From NCBI RefSeq assembly GCF_035594125.1, contig NC_087151.1:31480193-31544192 (forward strand): a stretch of 64,000 bases of DNA, given 5' to 3'. The stretch is from Scylla paramamosain. Lineage: Eukaryota > Arthropoda > Malacostraca > Decapoda > Portunidae. The notes beneath the pieces are model-generated. The model made no database searches and had not been told where the DNA came from. It worked only from the letters and a program-made list of their open reading frames with translations. Below are positions 14,640 to 26,715 of the stretch, piece after piece. Each line of letters begins with the position of its first letter. Positions within the stretch are counted from its first letter, which is position 1. A program made the position numbers and the translations under genes.

Positions 14640-15541
14640 CACTTGCTGCACTAAGCTCACCATACATATTACTTTACTTATGTTCTGCTGCTTGTGGTAC
14701 TCCAGAATGGAGAAATAAGGAAGAAACAAGATGGAGGGAAAGAAAAAAAGAGAAAATTAGAAAAGGTAAAAAAGACAGAAAGGTGTGAAAAATTAAGGGT
14801 AAATATATAATCATAAGCAGAATCCACCCGAACCAACCAATTATTGTCATACACAGAAAAAGTAGACACCGAGAGTTTAGAAGCCAAATAAACAGAGGAA
14901 GGACGCAGGAATGAGCGAGATGCCCGCTAAAGGTGGATTAGCGGAGAGGCGACAACAGCGCCACACTTTCACCACACACCACTACGGAAACGTGGGCACC
15001 ACACATAAAAACATGCCAGATTGCAGCGATGCATTGTAAGTCACTAGTTCATGACCCTGCACACAAAACCAAAGTTAGTCAAATCCTTCATCAAAACAAC
15101 TGTGACTAATGTATTAGTCATTTCATGCGATCGCTGCTTCCTTGTAATTATTGGTTAAACACGTTTACATACTTGCTTTGCGATGAAAATCACTCCGTTT
15201 GAAATGTTTGTAATATTTTATGAAATAATATGATGTTATGTATGACAATATAGTACATCAAGCGTAGTTTGGGACCATTTCCACAATTTGAATCTACCGC
15301 CTTTGACGTGGCATCCCGCCAGTAGAGGGGAGTAGTAGCGTAGTAGTAGTAGTAAGTTAATCATTGATGTTGTTTCTGTATTGATTAATGTTGGATAGTT
15401 ATGGCTGAAATTTGTGTGTAGAATCAGTACATGCAGTTGTGGGGCTGTATGATGCCGGTATGTTCTTGCTTGGGTAGGGGCATATTATGCAATGTTACAG
15501 GAGGCTGCAATGGTCATCTGTAATCACTTTGGTTCTTGAAG
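14640..15541. other. Unique DNA left of the duplicated modules
   Basis: No gene recognised. It contains A-rich purine sequence near 14710-14870. At 15041-15125 several TTAGTCA/TGACTAA motifs occur like those near the end of each module. Homology to modules B and C starts abruptly at 15542. Confidence 0.55.
15060..15080 (+). repeat. 21-bp arm inverted relative to module ends
   Basis: The 21 bases here are the exact reverse complement of 23117-23137, and equivalent sites recur in modules B and C near 44260 and 61797. TTAGTCA and TGACTAA motifs flank both arms. Confidence 0.7.
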
Positions 15542-15781
15542 CTTGTGAAGGGCCAGAATGCATATTTCTGAAGTCTAGAAGGAGTTGTCCGCCAGCCTGT
15601 ATGGACACAAGGCTGTAGCTCCAAAACTAACTGTAGGATTCTTTCTAAAATAGTCTCATTGAGATTCTCGCACAAAATTACCTATACGTAACTTAATCTA
15701 ACCTAACCTAACCGCTACAAGAGTAAATGGCCCGAAACATTACCAGACTTCGGGAATATGCCTCCAGAGGGATACGGGTTA

Positions 15782-16424
15782 AGGTCGCTTCACACACATC
15801 AGTGCCGTATTCATTCCGTGCTGTTCAATGCTTCAGTGTCAGTAAAAAAAAATTCGTCATTTTGGAATTCAGCGGAAGCATTTACACATGTCCGGCGAAG
15901 TACCGTGTTTTGACTGAAGTGATTGTTACGTCTCCGTTCCGTGAAATGGAATATCGTCGTCACTGGTATTTTAAAAATTTTCACGGATGTCGGACGAGTG
16001 TTTGAAATAAAATAGAAGAAATTGAAATGGTGATAAATACTCTTTTTAATTGATATAATTAATCACATTGTACATTATACCTTACCACAACATACCACAT
16101 CACACCACACCACATCATAACATACCACACCATACCACACCACACCACACATCACTGAGCAATGTCATCAAACAGTTTTTGGACATTCTTAAGTAGCAAA
16201 ATCTCCTTCAGTTTCTCTTTTTCTTCCACGTTTCATGTACCCAATTTTCTTTTCTTTATTTTTTGTTAAGAAAGCATCTTGCTCTTCATCAAGAATTATG
16301 ACAATCATAGCCAACTCCACGTCTGAAAGAATATGTGTGCGTAGACGTCACGAAAGCGACATGGATATCACTGACACTAAACCTATACGATACTAATACG
16401 GCACTGATAGGTGTGAAACCATCT
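15782..16424 (-). mobile_element. PIF/Harbinger-like element, module A copy
   Basis: Terminal inverted repeats AGGTCGCTTCACACACATCA (left) and its diverged partner at the right end bound ~640 bp. The interior holds ACCACACC-type short repeats and a minus-strand transposase N-terminal fragment (about 16180-16325). A 46-bp stretch present in copies B and C is missing at 16191-16197, where AGTA direct repeats flank the loss, and this shifts the transposase frame. The flanks suggest a TTA/TTG target site, imperfect. Confidence 0.62.
16161..16325 (-). pseudogene. PIF/Harbinger transposase fragment, deleted (module A)
   Basis: Carries the YMKRGRKRETEG-equivalent region but has lost 46 bp covering the LYEELINDKTKIF segment, so the frame is broken. 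Confidence 0.55.
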
Positions 16425-16532
16425 TTGAGTGTACTATTCAGGTAGTGTACCCACTATCTGCCAATTTCACTGGGACAAAAGCACAATTAGGTGATTGTTA
16501 AGAACAACAACAATAATAATAATAATGATAAC

Positions 16533-16569
<37 letters not shown>

Positions 16570-16688
16570 TAATAAAAGGAGTTAAGCCATCTATATAGTT
16601 AGCTAGATTGATATTATCATTATTATTGTTATCATCATTATTACATATCAAGGTATAGTGACATTATTATTAATAATATGTTATTATT

Positions 16689-18415
16689 GAAGTTTTAGCA
16701 GAGCAATTCTCAAAAGTGTTTGTTATGGAGCCAGAAGGCGAGGTACCGCACTGTGAGGTGAAGAATGTACCATCATTGAATCACCTGCAAATAAATAAAG
16801 AAAAAATTGAAATGATCATTAAAAATCTAAAGAAGTACAAATCTCCGGGACCTGACGGAATACATCCCAGGATTATAAAAGAAGCGGCGGAACTATTGTC
16901 GGTGCCTTTAGAAATAATATACCAGTACTCCTTTACACATAAGGAGCTCCCGCGAGATTGGCTTATTGCTAACATTACACCTATATTTAAAAAGGGCTCC
17001 AAGCATGATCCAGAAAATTACAGGCCTGTTAGTTTAACTAGTATTATATGTAAAAATTTTGAAACAATGATGAGGGAGGAGATAATGGCACATATGAGAA
17101 GCCATGGTTTATTTAGTGAAAAGCAATATGGCTTTATCTCTGGGCGATCAACAGTACTTCAACTCATAAAGGTTTTGGACAAATGGACTGAATATATTGA
17201 TGAGGGACATGCAGTGGATGTAATATATTGTGATTTCATGAAGGCTTTTGACAGAGTTGCACATCGAAGACTGCTAAGTAAAATCAAAAGTTATGGAATT
17301 GGAATGGAATACCTGGAATGGATTACAGCATTTCTAACACATAGACAACAAAGAGTGGTGTTAAAGGGAGAAATGTCAAGATGGAAGCCAGTGACTAGTG
17401 GAGTGCCACAGGGATCTGTTCTTGGGCCGTTGTTGTTTGTCATATTTATTAATGACCTCCCTGTAAGTATATTAAATAACAGCGAAGTTTACCTGTATGC
17501 TGACGATACAAAGATATTCAGGTGTATAAAAGAAAAAGATGATTGCCTAAAGCTGCAGCAGGATACTATGGAGCTATACTCATGGAGTGAAAAATGGCTG
17601 TTAAGTTTTCATCCGGATAAGTGCAAATATAATTATGAGGATAGGAAGAACAAGTATTGAAGATCAAGACTACAAAATGGAAAAACAACTAGAAAAGATT
17701 ACTTCTGAGCAGGATGTAGGGGTAATATTTAATGATAAATTAAGTTGTGTGGATCACCTGGCAGAGAAAGTGAACAAAGCCAACAAAATAGTGGGCATAA
17801 TTAGAAGGACCTTTGTCACATTGGATACAACAATATTTAAGGCTTTGTTTGTGGCATTGGTAAGACCACATGTGGAGTACGCTAACGAGGTATGGAGTCC
17901 ACACCTAATGAAAGACATTGAGATGGTCGAGAATGTGCAGCGAAGGGCTACAAGGATGGTGCCGGGACTCGAAGGACTGAGTTATGAAGAAAGATTAAAG
18001 AAACTGAACCTACCAACACTGGCATACAGAAGAGCACGGGGAGATATGATAGAGACCTACAAGATACTTACAGATAAATATGATAGCATCTGCAGTCAAG
18101 GCATATTAACACTCAGAGAAGAAAACATCAGTAGGGGAAATTCACTGAAGCTGTTCAAGAAGAGGTCACGACTGGATGTTAGGAAACATGCTTTCCCTTG
18201 TAGGGTGGTTAATAATTGGAATCAGCTGTCAGAATGGGTGGTTGGAGCAAAATCAATTAAGCAATTTGAGGGCAGACTTGATAAATTTTGGATTAATCAA
18301 GAACTAAAATATAACTATAAGGCAAAAATCCACCGCACGCTACTACAAGGTGAATATGTAGATCTGGAGTCACAGGCGTAAGCCTCTTCCAGGAAGTCTT
18401 CTGTGAGTATCTGTG

Positions 18416-18417
<2 letters not shown>
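16689..18417 (+). mobile_element. 5'-truncated non-LTR retrotransposon inside an ATT microsatellite
   Basis: Sequence present only in module A. It interrupts the run GTTATTATT that in all other units continues as pure ATT repeats into the exon acceptor. The 3' end carries a duplicated 10-mer CTGTGAGTAT next to the TTA run, like the short tandem tails of CR1/L2-type elements. No endonuclease domain or ORF1 is present. No target-site duplication can be read because the target is a microsatellite. Confidence 0.85.
16716..18381 (+). pseudogene. Non-LTR reverse transcriptase (CR1/jockey-like), frameshifted
   Basis: The first frame (to about 17640) holds reverse-transcriptase blocks in order: SPGPDGIHPRIIK, PIFKKGSKHDPENYRPVSL, EKQYGFISGRST, DFMKAFDRVAH, SGVPQGSVLGPLLF and the catalytic YADDTKIFR. 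A second frame from about 17635 continues with the C-terminal region: VGVIFNDKL, LVRPHVEYANEVWSPHL, ENVQRRATRM and LSYEERLKKLNLPTL. The break falls between PDKCKY and MRIGRTS, where about 4 extra bases (AATT) appear to be inserted. The element lacks its 5' part and is dead by frameshift. The C-terminal motif set is typical of CR1/jockey-group elements (family knowledge). The insertion disrupts the hairpin-forming ATT tract before the module A exon. Confidence 0.85.
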
Positions 18418-18475
<58 letters not shown>

Positions 18476-18511
18476 GTTGTTGTTATTATTATTATCATTA
18501 TCATATGTCAG

Positions 18512-19317
<806 letters not shown>

Positions 19318-19565
19318 GTGTACACTTTATGGATTTTGCTACATATTGCTACTAATTGTCAACTTTATTTGTAGGGCTATAATGTATATAGCTATTTATA
19401 TTTTAAAGTAGGTAATTGATATTTAACTACTGGTACTTCCATTCTCCCTCTCAGGCTCAAAGGCCTCAGTGACGGGAGATAAGCACTCATAACTAAGTAC
19501 AGTTATTGCAGATGCTCATCTCTGTAACCTTCACTTATAATTATTTGATGCTTATATCTTTACAG

Positions 19566-19751
19566 ATAATCAAGGAGTTCCTAAGATTAGAACCACAAGC
19601 GGATGAACCAGACCCAAGAGTAGCAGTTTTGAAAGGGCTGGAGAAATATAGGCTCCCAATAATTGCCATTCTCAAAAAAAGAAAAGCAGTTCCTCTGTAT
19701 ATGGAAACCTTACTTGAACTCTATGACCACGATGAAAGTCAATGCGAGTAA
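19566..19751 (+). CDS. Terminal exon of the SAMD3-like gene, module A
   Basis: Follows a CTTTACAG acceptor in phase 0 and ends with TAA. It encodes 61 residues: IIKEFLRLEPQADEPDPRVA, then EKYRLPIIAILKKRK and YMETLLELYDHDESQCE. Joined to exon 2 it gives a continuous [20 protein letters not shown], which fits the family's layout. Open in this copy. Confidence 0.6.
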   Translation: MIKEFLRLEPQADEPDPRVAVLKGLEKYRLPIIAILKKRKAVPLYMETLLELYDHDESQCE

Positions 19752-20046
19752 TGTCTAGTTCAATTTGTTCATTTCAGTAGCTGGTAGCAATTTAATATAT
19801 GTATCTTTTCATCATTAGCAATGCATCTTTCACTTTTATAAGCCTAGTATTCATGAAACTATGCTGCATGCAAAAACCAAACATTGTATTATTATGACCT
19901 ATCTAACTGTAATGCTTGCACCAATTTCTATAAAGGTACTAATTTAATTGTTAAATTCCTGCTCTTCTATCAAATTTTTGGCTGAGTGCTATGGCTAAAT
20001 AATTGTTTGCTGCATAAGTGATGTTAAGGATTTTAATAGGTGTAAA

Positions 20047-20049
<3 letters not shown>

Positions 20050-20137
<88 letters not shown>
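20050..20137. repeat. (CT)n microsatellite, module A
   Basis: CT run downstream of the terminal exon. Copies at about 41256-41334 (B) and 58846-58888 (C) differ in length. Confidence 0.94.
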
Positions 20138-20140
<3 letters not shown>

Positions 20141-20164
20141 AAGAAAGACATTATTTCTAGTGTA

Positions 20165-20170
20165 AATAAA
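20165..20170 (+). terminator. Candidate poly(A) signal, module A
   Basis: AATAAA about 410 bp after the terminal-exon stop and just after a long CT run. Equivalent sites are 41363-41368 in B and 58916-58921 in C. Confidence 0.35.
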
Positions 20171-21430
20171 CCCAATAGGCTGTCCAATTTGAAATTTAAA
20201 ATGTAAATATCATCAATCTTTTTAGAAATGTTAGCTGCATCCTCTTCCCTTGCGGTCCAATAAGACAGGTCACTAATTTGTGTGGAGATAGAATTCTTGG
20301 AGTCACCTTTGCCGGCAGTAGCGCAAGTGCAAACAGTCTGATAAAGGTTTCTTCCATGGTTGTGATGAAATTCAGGACTTCTCACACTGTTTTGGTGGAT
20401 ATGATGAGAAGAATCGGGAGTTCAGAACATCAGTGCGTTATGTCGGGGCATGTAGGTTCGGCTGGGGTTTTCTTTCTTTCTTTCTTTTTTTTTTCCGATC
20501 AGTACTCATCATATTCTTACGAGGACTTGCTAGACAAAGCATTATTGCATTATGATATTACCCAAATAGTGTCTCAAGTAAAAAACATAACCGCATACTC
20601 GTACAAAAGATTTGCTGCTGTGACACAAACGACAAAAATCATTAGTATACTGGTCGTTCTGAGCATTCAATCAAAATGCTTGTCATTCATATAATTAGTA
20701 GAACCATCGAGGAGCTTTATTTTTGTTAATTCTTATGTGATAAAGCAATAATTACAGGAGAATTTTAAAAGATTGGTACTCAAATTAGTGGACTGTCCTA
20801 TTGGATGTGACCATATCTTCACTTTTTCCTTACACAGTTAATTTTCTTTTGTTTATTTGATTTACTTATTATCATATTTATTTATATATTTATTTATTTG
20901 CACCAAATGCTTGCTTAGTTATATTGGGGTTACTTCACCTGCTTGGAGAAAGGAAAGACTCCATTTTTACTAAGGTTAAATTTCAGTACCTTTGATTTTA
21001 GAGTGGTGTGTATATATTGAAATTTCTGAATATATTATCACCTTAAGATATACATCTACATATAAATTTTATTTTAATGTCAAAATGTTATTAATGTTTA
21101 CACTATTATTTCTTCCTTAAGGTACCAGAAGAAGAACTAAGAACAGGGCAGTCTAGTGTGTATTTGATGGTGCACCTGTAGCTGAACCAACATGTATTTC
21201 TATGGCTGTAGTCTCATTGGTAGCAGGGCTTTGTGTTTAATATTGAACACCCAAAAAATTGTGAACATTTCCTCCATTTCACAACATCCCATCTCTTAGG
21301 TATCAAGTATGACAAAGGTAACACTTCAAAAACAAGATCTCTACTTGTAAAACTCAATGAAGTAAAGACAGAATTGAGCTACAAAAATGCATAAATCTAC
21401 TTCCAAATATATTCAACTCCACACATAATG

Positions 21431-21586
<156 letters not shown>

Positions 21587-21722
21587 CAATTACTAGTTAA
21601 AGATTAATCAGTGAAATAAATACATAACATTATGTTAATAAGTTTTCTAAAAGGAAAAGGAAATACTTGTACTTCTCCTTCCCCCCAACCCAGTATTCAT
21701 GAAATCTTACTGAATTGTTCTT

Positions 21723-22001
<279 letters not shown>

Positions 22002-22885
22002 AATTGGGAAGTATTCTTCATGTACATAACATTATAACATGGTACATAACATGTAACATATGATCCATATATTTTTTTTTTATATGCATTTTTTATCTTT
22101 TTTTTTTTTTATTTCTCTATGTTATTGCAAATGATACATGAAGCTTCTTTATTACTGTTCTGAGCATTTCTGTAGATTTGTTTAGTTAGTATATCCCATA
22201 GAAATACTCATTTTCTTTTTTTGTGTGGCTTTAAAGGATTAATGGTGACATATGGATATGATCTGGGTTAAAAGCTTGTACAAATAAGGTTAAATGTCTA
22301 TTTTTGCACTGGTTGTTTCCCTAAGTTTCTTAAAAGTACTGTGATATAATGATTAGCAGTGGACTAATTAATTATTCTTTACAGGGTCTGTAACTCCTTA
22401 CATTTAATTTATGTTAACTTTACTTACATATTTTTTCCTTTAGTTTATGAATGGGAGGAAGGTTTAATATTCATATCTTAAGAGATGCTTACTTTCTTTT
22501 CCACATTGCAAGTTTTAGTGATTAATACTCACAAATGTGTATTATTTACTTAATGGCTTGTCAAAACAGATTGTTTTGTGTTGCTTTTTTTTTTCTCATG
22601 CTAGGATGAAGTGTTAGTAATGGAGTTTATTTTTTACATCTGTTTTATATATCATTACAGTTTTGAGGGGAGCTTTCTGTTAAATGTTCATGTGAAAAGC
22701 ATATTATACTATAGATGATAAAAATTATAGTGTTTATTTATTTTTTTTTTAATGCAATGAAATGGAGGGAACATTTAATTGTATATGAATATATTGAATT
22801 TATTACCTATTCTTTCCCTAACCTTGAGACAGCAGTAGCTAGCTGCTAGTATTAAAGGTACTAATGATTCATCATCTGCCTAAGA

Positions 22886-23122
22886 AAGACTAACTAATTA
22901 GTCATTTAATTGACTAACCTATGATCCACTTTACTAATGAGGTTAGTAGAAGCAGTGAACAGTACGAAGGCATTAGTCATATATATTTGAGTAAGACCAT
23001 ACTCAGGTTGAGTGCTCAGTTAGTCACAAATTGACTAACATTATGTTAGTCACTGTGACTAATGCTGCCACTCGTTCTAGACCCCATGAGTTTTACTAAG
23101 AAAAGTTAGTCAGCACGACTAA
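22886..23122. promoter_or_regulatory. Cluster of TTAGTCA/TGACTAA motifs, module A
   Basis: About ten TTAGTC(A) or (T)GACTAA motifs in both orientations occur within ~240 bp. Two pairs form tight palindromes: TTAGTCACTGTGACTAA near 23044-23060, and AAGTTAGTC/GACTAACTT around a short spacer near 23103-23125. The motif resembles an AP-1/bZIP site, so a regulatory role is possible, but the dyads could equally be a transposon subterminal repeat. Confidence 0.45.
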
Positions 23123-23139
23123 CTTTGGTTTTGTGTGAC

Positions 23140-23574
23140 ATAAAGGTACTAGGCCTTGCTGGCGCGCGAGAGTGTAAGAAAGGCAGGAAAAGTGAGTGGC
23201 GAGTGTGTGGGGCGACACTGTACCCTCCCCACGGTTTTGGAGGACAAAGTGAAAGATGGAGGCGGAAGGAAGGGCCAGTGAGCTGCGTATGCTTGACCTC
23301 TGAGTGGACGTAGGGAAAAAAAAAATGACACGTTTCGGAAATAACTTGTATCATAAGGAGAGAACGTGCATCCCGTTAAGCAGCCGCGCATTGCAAGGCC
23401 ACGAGAGTACGTGGTATGATCGCAAGTGACACGTTCGGAAATCAGCGTTTAATTGCGTGTGTCTTAATAGAAAAAAATAGCTGATTTCCAAATTATACAT
23501 CAAAGTATGACCTCGTCTAGTTCAGGAGAGTCCTTCGTATAAATGCACTGGTGTGTGTGAGTGTTATTGCTAGT

Positions 23575-23614
<40 letters not shown>

Positions 23615-23748
23615 AGTAGTTGCACAGGTCTTCAAGGGTATTTTTACGGTTTTAGTGACAGATTAACAACATTTCTACATTAATAACAGGAGAAACACCA
23701 TTGAAAACCCTGATAATCATCTTTATACCTTTGAAAAACAGTCGTGAG

Positions 23749-23782
<34 letters not shown>

Positions 23783-23959
23783 AGGAGCATTTCAGTTGAG
23801 CCTATTCTGCCCTGGTTCGTGTTTGCTGCGGTGACACGGTGCCGCACTGAGTGAAGATTGCGTTCATAATCACTTATCGGGGGTGGAGTGGGGAAAGGAG
23901 AGTCAGGAAGTGAGGATATTTATATTATTTGACATATTATTTGATAGCATGTCAACTTT

Positions 23960-23970
<11 letters not shown>
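23140..23970. other. G+C-richer transition region, module A
   Basis: Sharp change from AT-rich DNA to a segment with GGCGCGCG and GGGGCGACAC. It includes a short CT run (about 23579-23611), a short GA run (about 23752-23774) and a GT run (about 23960-23980). Open frames on both strands look like chance. Probably promoter-proximal for the downstream candidate exon. Copies lie at 44283-45125 and 61820-62675. Confidence 0.4.
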
Positions 23971-23980
<10 letters not shown>

Positions 23981-23991
<11 letters not shown>

Positions 23992-24172
23992 GGATCAGTG
24001 ACAGGTGGCGCTGGGGAGTTACCACGGCGAGCGGCTGGCTGGCTGCAGTGTTTTGGTCAGCACTGGTCAATCTTGCCCTATACGCTCTATTAACCAGTGT
24101 TTCCGTCTTCCCGACACCTTCTTCCTGCACCAAGCACCGTCAAGCATCACCAGAGAGGCACGAGTACGTAAG
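23981..24172 (+). other. Candidate 5' exon with strong donor, module A
   Basis: G+C-rich, non-repetitive sequence ending CGTAAG|GTGAGT, a near-perfect donor, and identical in all three modules. It is probably a non-coding first exon. If it is coding in the frame ending HEYV, it leaves AG, which with the first base of exon 1 of an array unit gives an in-frame Ser-Tyr-Pro. That phase fit is suggestive only, because the frame passes upstream through a GT microsatellite. Confidence 0.4.
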
Positions 24173-24547
24173 GTGAGTCCAGCGGGGCCAGTCTCTCCTC
24201 AGTCAGCCTTACTGCCTTCACAACACCCTAATCCTCCCTGTAGTGTCTTGTATTCGTTTATTTAGGATTCATTATTCGTTATTTAGTTTTTTTAGGGGTT
24301 AATTATTTATATTTAGGTTTTGTTTACGTCTGAGTCTGGAAAGAGTTGGAAATTTATTCAAATACTTAATGTTCCCCAATATGTAAACAAGCCGTCAGCT
24401 GTGTTATTAGCCATTATTTGCCTCGTCTCTCACTTATTGTAAGCCTAACATATCACAAGATGGATCCACATGTCTAGCCTTCATATCCGCTGGTCAGATA
24501 TATCCGTCATTGCCTGGTTTTGGTGTTATATAGGAATAAATAAGGCA

Positions 24548-24600
24548 ACATGGCCGCCGGCTCCCTCACTGAGGTCGCCCCCGAGGGCCGCCATGATGGA
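24548..24600 (+). promoter_or_regulatory. Paired YY1/PHO-like ATGGCCGCC motifs, module A
   Basis: ACATGGCCGCCGG and GGGCCGCCATGATGG face each other ~35 bp apart in otherwise AT-rich DNA. The ATGG core next to CCGCC/GGCC resembles YY1/Pho sites (known to lie near start sites). The first motif also opens a short frame starting MAAGSLTEVAPEGRHDG, with Ser-Leu replaced by Ala-Pro in B and C. The frame ends after ~33 codons and is of doubtful coding value. Confidence 0.35.
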
Positions 24601-25300
24601 CTGGCACCTGTTCCGGCTTGTTGGTTCCAATATTTTTTTTTATTTTTCTGAATTAATTTATTTGGCTTGTATAGTAAGATTTTATGGTTTCTAAAAATAT
24701 TTCGTTGCTTTTGAAGTGTTTTTCTTGCTTCAGTTAAGTAAATGTGCTGAATTTGGTGTTGTTTTTTATGTAAATAAGGGGCAGTTTGTACGGTGAAATT
24801 TACCCAGCCTGGTTTTTGGCTTTTTTATTTGAGGCTTTAATGAAGATTTTATTGCTTCAAAAAATCGTTTATGATTTTTAAAGTATGTTGCGTTTCTGTT
24901 GAGTTAAGTATGTGGAATTTGAATAGGCTTATTATCCCGTTGAAAGTGGTGATTTTGTCATTTTTTAGCTTCTTTATTTTTTTATTGTAGCTTGCAACTA
25001 AGTGTGCATTATTTTAAAAAATAGTTCAGATTTTTTAAAATGCTTTTTTACCAGTGTAAAGTGGAATAGGTGGACTTTTCAGTGTTTTTAATGGTGTCAA
25101 AATTTCCAACACTTTTTCCATATTTCGCATAATATTACTTTATAACTACTGAGACTGGAGGTGTTTTGATATTGTGAATAAAGTAATTGTCAAGTCAGAA
25201 TATATAATGCATTCGAGCCTAGCTTCATTTTTTCTATGGGTCAATTTCAAAATTAAATACGTTACGTACGTATGGCAGCGGGGCGCCGGCACCTCGCCTG

Positions 25301-25308
25301 TGACGTCA
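25301..25308. promoter_or_regulatory. CRE palindrome TGACGTCA, module A
   Basis: Full consensus cAMP-response element inside a short G+C-rich island (GCGGGGCGCCGGCACC), just upstream of a candidate first exon. This combination suggests a TATA-less promoter. Confidence 0.5.
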
Positions 25309-25443
25309 TCAAGGATTCGGGACTCGGTCTGCTCCAGTGTCTTCTCAATATTTACCGTAATTTCCAGTGTTTTCCAAGTGTTTCTAGCTGTTTCTAAAGT
25401 CAGGCGTGTAGATAGTTGTAGTAGAAGGAAGAAAATAAGAGAA

Positions 25444-25495
25444 ATGAAAGAGGAGAAGGAAGAAACAAAAAGAAATGGAGGAGGAGGCAAAACAG
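25444..25495 (+). CDS. Candidate first coding exon, module A/B boundary gene
   Basis: An ATG opens MKEEKEETKRNGGGGKT and the exon stops after one base of the next codon at CAG|GTAAAC. The region upstream to the CRE would be 5' UTR. Phase 1 at its end does not fit exon 1 of the array, which needs two bases, so an unseen intermediate exon or another start (ATG at 25475, phase 0) would be needed. Lys/Glu/Gly-rich and family-neutral. Confidence 0.3.
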
Positions 25496-25544
25496 GTAAA
25501 CAATATTTAGCTTAGTTTCCCTTGCTGCGCTGCAGTTCTCTGTA

Positions 25545-26300
25545 ATATTTGGTGTGTTTTGGGTGTTTTACGTGTTTAGGATGTATGTAGGAATATTGTG
25601 GGGTGTTTAGAGTGTGTTTTGGTGGTGTTTAGGTGTGTTTTGGGTGTATATTTGGTGTTATCGTTGTGTTTTGGGTGAATTTTGGGTGTTTTAAATGTTG
25701 TTTAGGATGTTTTTAGTTATATTGTAAGTGGTTTGAGTCGTGTGGGGTGTTTTGAGTATATTGTGGAATGTTTTTGTGTGTTATGGGTGTGTTTGGGGGT
25801 ATATTGAGGTGTAGTAAGTTTGTTTTAGGTTTATTTTCTGTTTTAAGTGTTTCGGTGAGTTTGGGTAAGTGTGTCGGGTCTTTTGAGGTGTATTTGATTG
25901 TGTGCAAGTAGTTTTGGGTCTTTAAGGGTGTGTTTGTGGCGTGTTTGTGGTGTTGAGTGGTGCTTTAAGTGTGTTTTGGATGTTTTGATGTGTTTTGGGT
26001 GTGTTTGATGAGTTTTGGGGTGTTGTAGTGTATTTTGGGTGTTTTAAATCTTTTGAGTGTGTTTGGATGAGTTTTAAGTATATTGGGGTGCTTTGAGTGT
26101 GTTTTGGATAAATTCAGCGTGGTTGGGGTGGGTTATTTGGATATTTTTAGATGTTACGGGGTGTTTTGAGTGAATATTCAATATTTGGTTGTGTTTAGGT
26201 GAGTGTAGTGGGCATTTTGGGGTGTTGTGATGTGTTTTGGATGTTTTGAGTGTATTTTGAGTGTGTTTTGGTAAGTTTTGTTGCATGTAGGGATGTTGAG
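25545..26300 (+). repeat. G/T-strand minisatellite, module A
   Basis: Degenerate repeats of a GTGTTTTGGGTGTTT-like motif (period about 10-24 bp) run for ~750 bp. The plus strand has very few C residues. It begins just after the candidate first-exon donor, so it would be in the first intron. Confidence 0.8.
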
Positions 26301-26302
26301 TG

Positions 26303-26303
<1 letters not shown>

Positions 26304-26397
<94 letters not shown>
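26304..26397. repeat. (TA)n microsatellite at end of module A
   Basis: TA run directly after the GT minisatellite, ~80 bp before the module boundary. Confidence 0.95.
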
Positions 26398-26399
<2 letters not shown>

Positions 26400-26715
26400 G
26401 GGAAGGCAATGAGAAGAGGGACAAAAAAAACATGGGATGCACCGTCTGTGTTCATACCGGGATCTGATGTCAGTTCTTGTGAAGGGCCAGAATGCATATT
26501 TCTGAAGTCTGGAAGGAGTTGTCCACCAGCCTGTATGGACACAAGGCTGTAGCTCCAAAACTAACTGTAGGATTCTCTCTAAAATAGTCTCATTGAGATT
26601 CTCGCACAAAATTACCTATTCGTAACTTAATCTAACCTAACCTAACCGCTACAAGAGTAAATGAGCCGAAACATTACCAGACTTCGGGAATATGCCTCCA
26701 GAGGGATACGGGTTA

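Larger units (their letters stand above)
19951..20427 (-). pseudogene. Unassigned minus-strand ORF, module A, interrupted
   Basis: The same frame carries TGA in place of CGA shortly after the start (near 20423-20425), so only the part from about 20385 down is open. Confidence 0.3.

Noticed and set aside
15727..16005. Plus-strand 92-aa frame (starting MARNITRLREYASRG) repeated in B and C
   Set aside because: It spans the left terminal inverted repeat and interior of the Harbinger element, opposite to the transposase strand. Best read as non-coding element DNA.
23106..23391. Overlapping 62-82 aa frames repeated in all modules
   Set aside because: Frames open on both strands in G+C-rich DNA with no domains. 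Repetition follows from the module duplication.
25713..26442. His/Thr/Asn/Pro-rich minus-strand frames with PKHTQNT-type repeats
   Set aside because: Reverse-strand translation of the GT minisatellite.
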